In this document: in pieces, positions 5,723 through 6,449 of the stretch
How positions within the stretch are numbered: position 1 is the stretch's first letter
Layout: every line of letters starts with the position of its first letter
DNA from: Arthrobacter sp.
GTDB taxonomy: Bacteria > Actinomycetota > Actinomycetes > Actinomycetales > Micrococcaceae
Reading direction: 5' to 3'
Assembly (NCBI GenBank): GCA_018260285.1
Contig: JAGLBH010000038.1
Coordinates: 2,899 to 9,347, forward strand
Length of the DNA: 6,449 bases
Notes under the pieces: model-generated
Told to the model about the DNA's origin: nothing
What the model saw: only the letters and a program-made list of their open reading frames with translations
Database searches by the model: none
Made by a program: the position numbers and the translations under genes

Positions 5723-5759
5723 CCCCCCCCCGCCAGGCAGCCCCTTGAGGCGCGGACGC

Positions 5760-6449
5760 TCACGCGTTGGGGGCCTCGTCCGTTCCGGCCCCGCGGCGTC
5801 GAAGGGGCGGAGACGCCAGGCTGGCTGCGGCGTCGTCGTCCCCCTCCCCGCCGTCTCCGTCCTCGCCGCCCGAGGGCTCGCCGAGCACGTGGAACCCGTT
5901 GTCCCGGATCATCGCGAGGTCCTCCTCGGCGGACTGGCCCTCGGACGTGAGGTAGTCCCCGAGGAAGAGCGAGTTGGCGATCTGCAGCGCGAGGGGCTGG
6001 AGGGAGCGCAGGTGCATCTCGCGGCCCCCGGCCATCCGCAGCTCGCGGTCCGGGGCGGCGAAGCGGACGAGCGCCAGGATGCGCAGCGCCCGCAGCGGGC
6101 TGAGCTCCCAGGTTCCGGCGAGCGGCGTGCCGTCGAAGGGCATGAGGAAGTTGACGGGGATCGAGTCGGAGCCCATGTCCCGGAGCGCGAAGACGGCCTC
6201 GACGAGCTGCTCGTCGCTCTCGCCCATCCCCACGATGACGCCCGAGCACGCGCTCATCCCGGCCGCCTGGGCCTTCTGGACGGTGGCCACTCGGTCCTCG
6301 TAGGAGTGCGTGGAGCAGATGCTCTCGTAGTGGCTCGCGGCGGTGTTGATGTTGTGGTTGTAGGCGTCGACGCCGGCCGCCCGCAACCGTTCGGCCTGCC
6401 CGTCCTTGAGGAGCCCCAGGCACGCGCAGACCTCCACCTCGGGATGCTC
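5760..6449 (-). CDS. bioB: Biotin synthase BioB, C-terminal part (runs off right edge)
   Basis: 229 codons plus a stop are present; the N-terminus with the radical-SAM CxxxCxxC motif lies beyond the window. BioB inserts sulfur into dethiobiotin to make biotin. Family landmarks seen are EVCACLG (its first Cys corresponds to E. coli Cys128), [18 protein letters not shown] (Cys188 equivalent) and AGGREMH (Arg260 equivalent). Together these supply the visible [2Fe-2S] ligands apart from Cys97. [15 protein letters not shown], then [16 protein letters not shown], complete the barrel. The last roughly 40 residues are a Gly/Asp/Ala-rich, low-complexity tail that is probably disordered; tails of variable sequence are usual in BioB. 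It is convergent with the MFS gene. Other bio genes, if linked, would be off the right edge. Confidence 0.95.
   Translation of the reverse strand, partial: EHPEVEVCACLGLLKDGQAERLRAAGVDAYNHNINTAASHYESICSTHSYEDRVATVQKAQAAGMSACSGVIVGMGESDEQLVEAVFALRDMGSDSIPVNFLMPFDGTPLAGTWELSPLRALRILALVRFAAPDRELRMAGGREMHLRSLQPLALQIANSLFLGDYLTSEGQSAEEDLAMIRDNGFHVLGEPSGGEDGDGGEGDDDAAASLASPPLRRRGAGTDEAPNA

Noticed and set aside
5723..5759. Terminator between the convergent MFS and bioB genes
   Set aside because: The gap holds a C9 run and no stem followed by T residues on either strand.

Overview
The window is GC-rich, compact and actinobacterial in character: strongly GC-ending codons, a GTG start, a Fur-superfamily operator and an AztD-like zinc lipoprotein. 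I infer a Micrococcales member, perhaps Micrococcaceae (Rothia/Kocuria-like). No rRNA or marker gene is present to prove this.

Layout from left to right. (1) Positions 1-545, minus strand: 5' part of a lipoprotein gene resembling the zinc metallochaperone AztD. Its promoter spacer holds a FUR/Zur-type palindrome at 561-583. (2) Positions 546-983: no gene, but densely structured. It holds a terminator-like hairpin, a pyrimidine tract that is G-rich on the minus strand, a 46-bp near-perfect palindrome (625-670), three short hairpins spaced exactly 32 bp apart (727-808), a 67-nt imperfect hairpin (818-884), and a second, unrelated 32/33-bp tandem repeat that runs into the 3' end of rlmN. (3) Positions 984-2288, minus: rlmN, the radical-SAM 23S rRNA A2503 methyltransferase (also acts on tRNA in E. 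coli). (4) Positions 2340-2838: the C-terminal half of an HxlR-type regulator (minus) lies head-to-head with the C-terminal quarter of a medium-chain NADP-dependent oxidoreductase (plus). Both lack their 5' parts, which suggests one deletion through a former divergent gene pair. (5) Positions 2841-4265, minus: an RclA/Har-type flavoprotein disulfide reductase, probably reducing hypothiocyanous acid or other oxidants. (6) Positions 4466-5722, plus: a 12-TM MFS exporter divergent from rclA, with a 200-bp shared intergenic region. (7) Positions 5760-6449, minus: 3' part of bioB (biotin synthase), running off the right edge.

The genes do not form one pathway. They touch zinc acquisition, ribosome modification, oxidant defence, efflux and biotin synthesis. 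The best candidates for something undescribed are the repeat-dense rlmN-aztD intergenic region and the deletion scar beside rclA. I see no phage, transposase, tRNA, rRNA or genuine CRISPR array.
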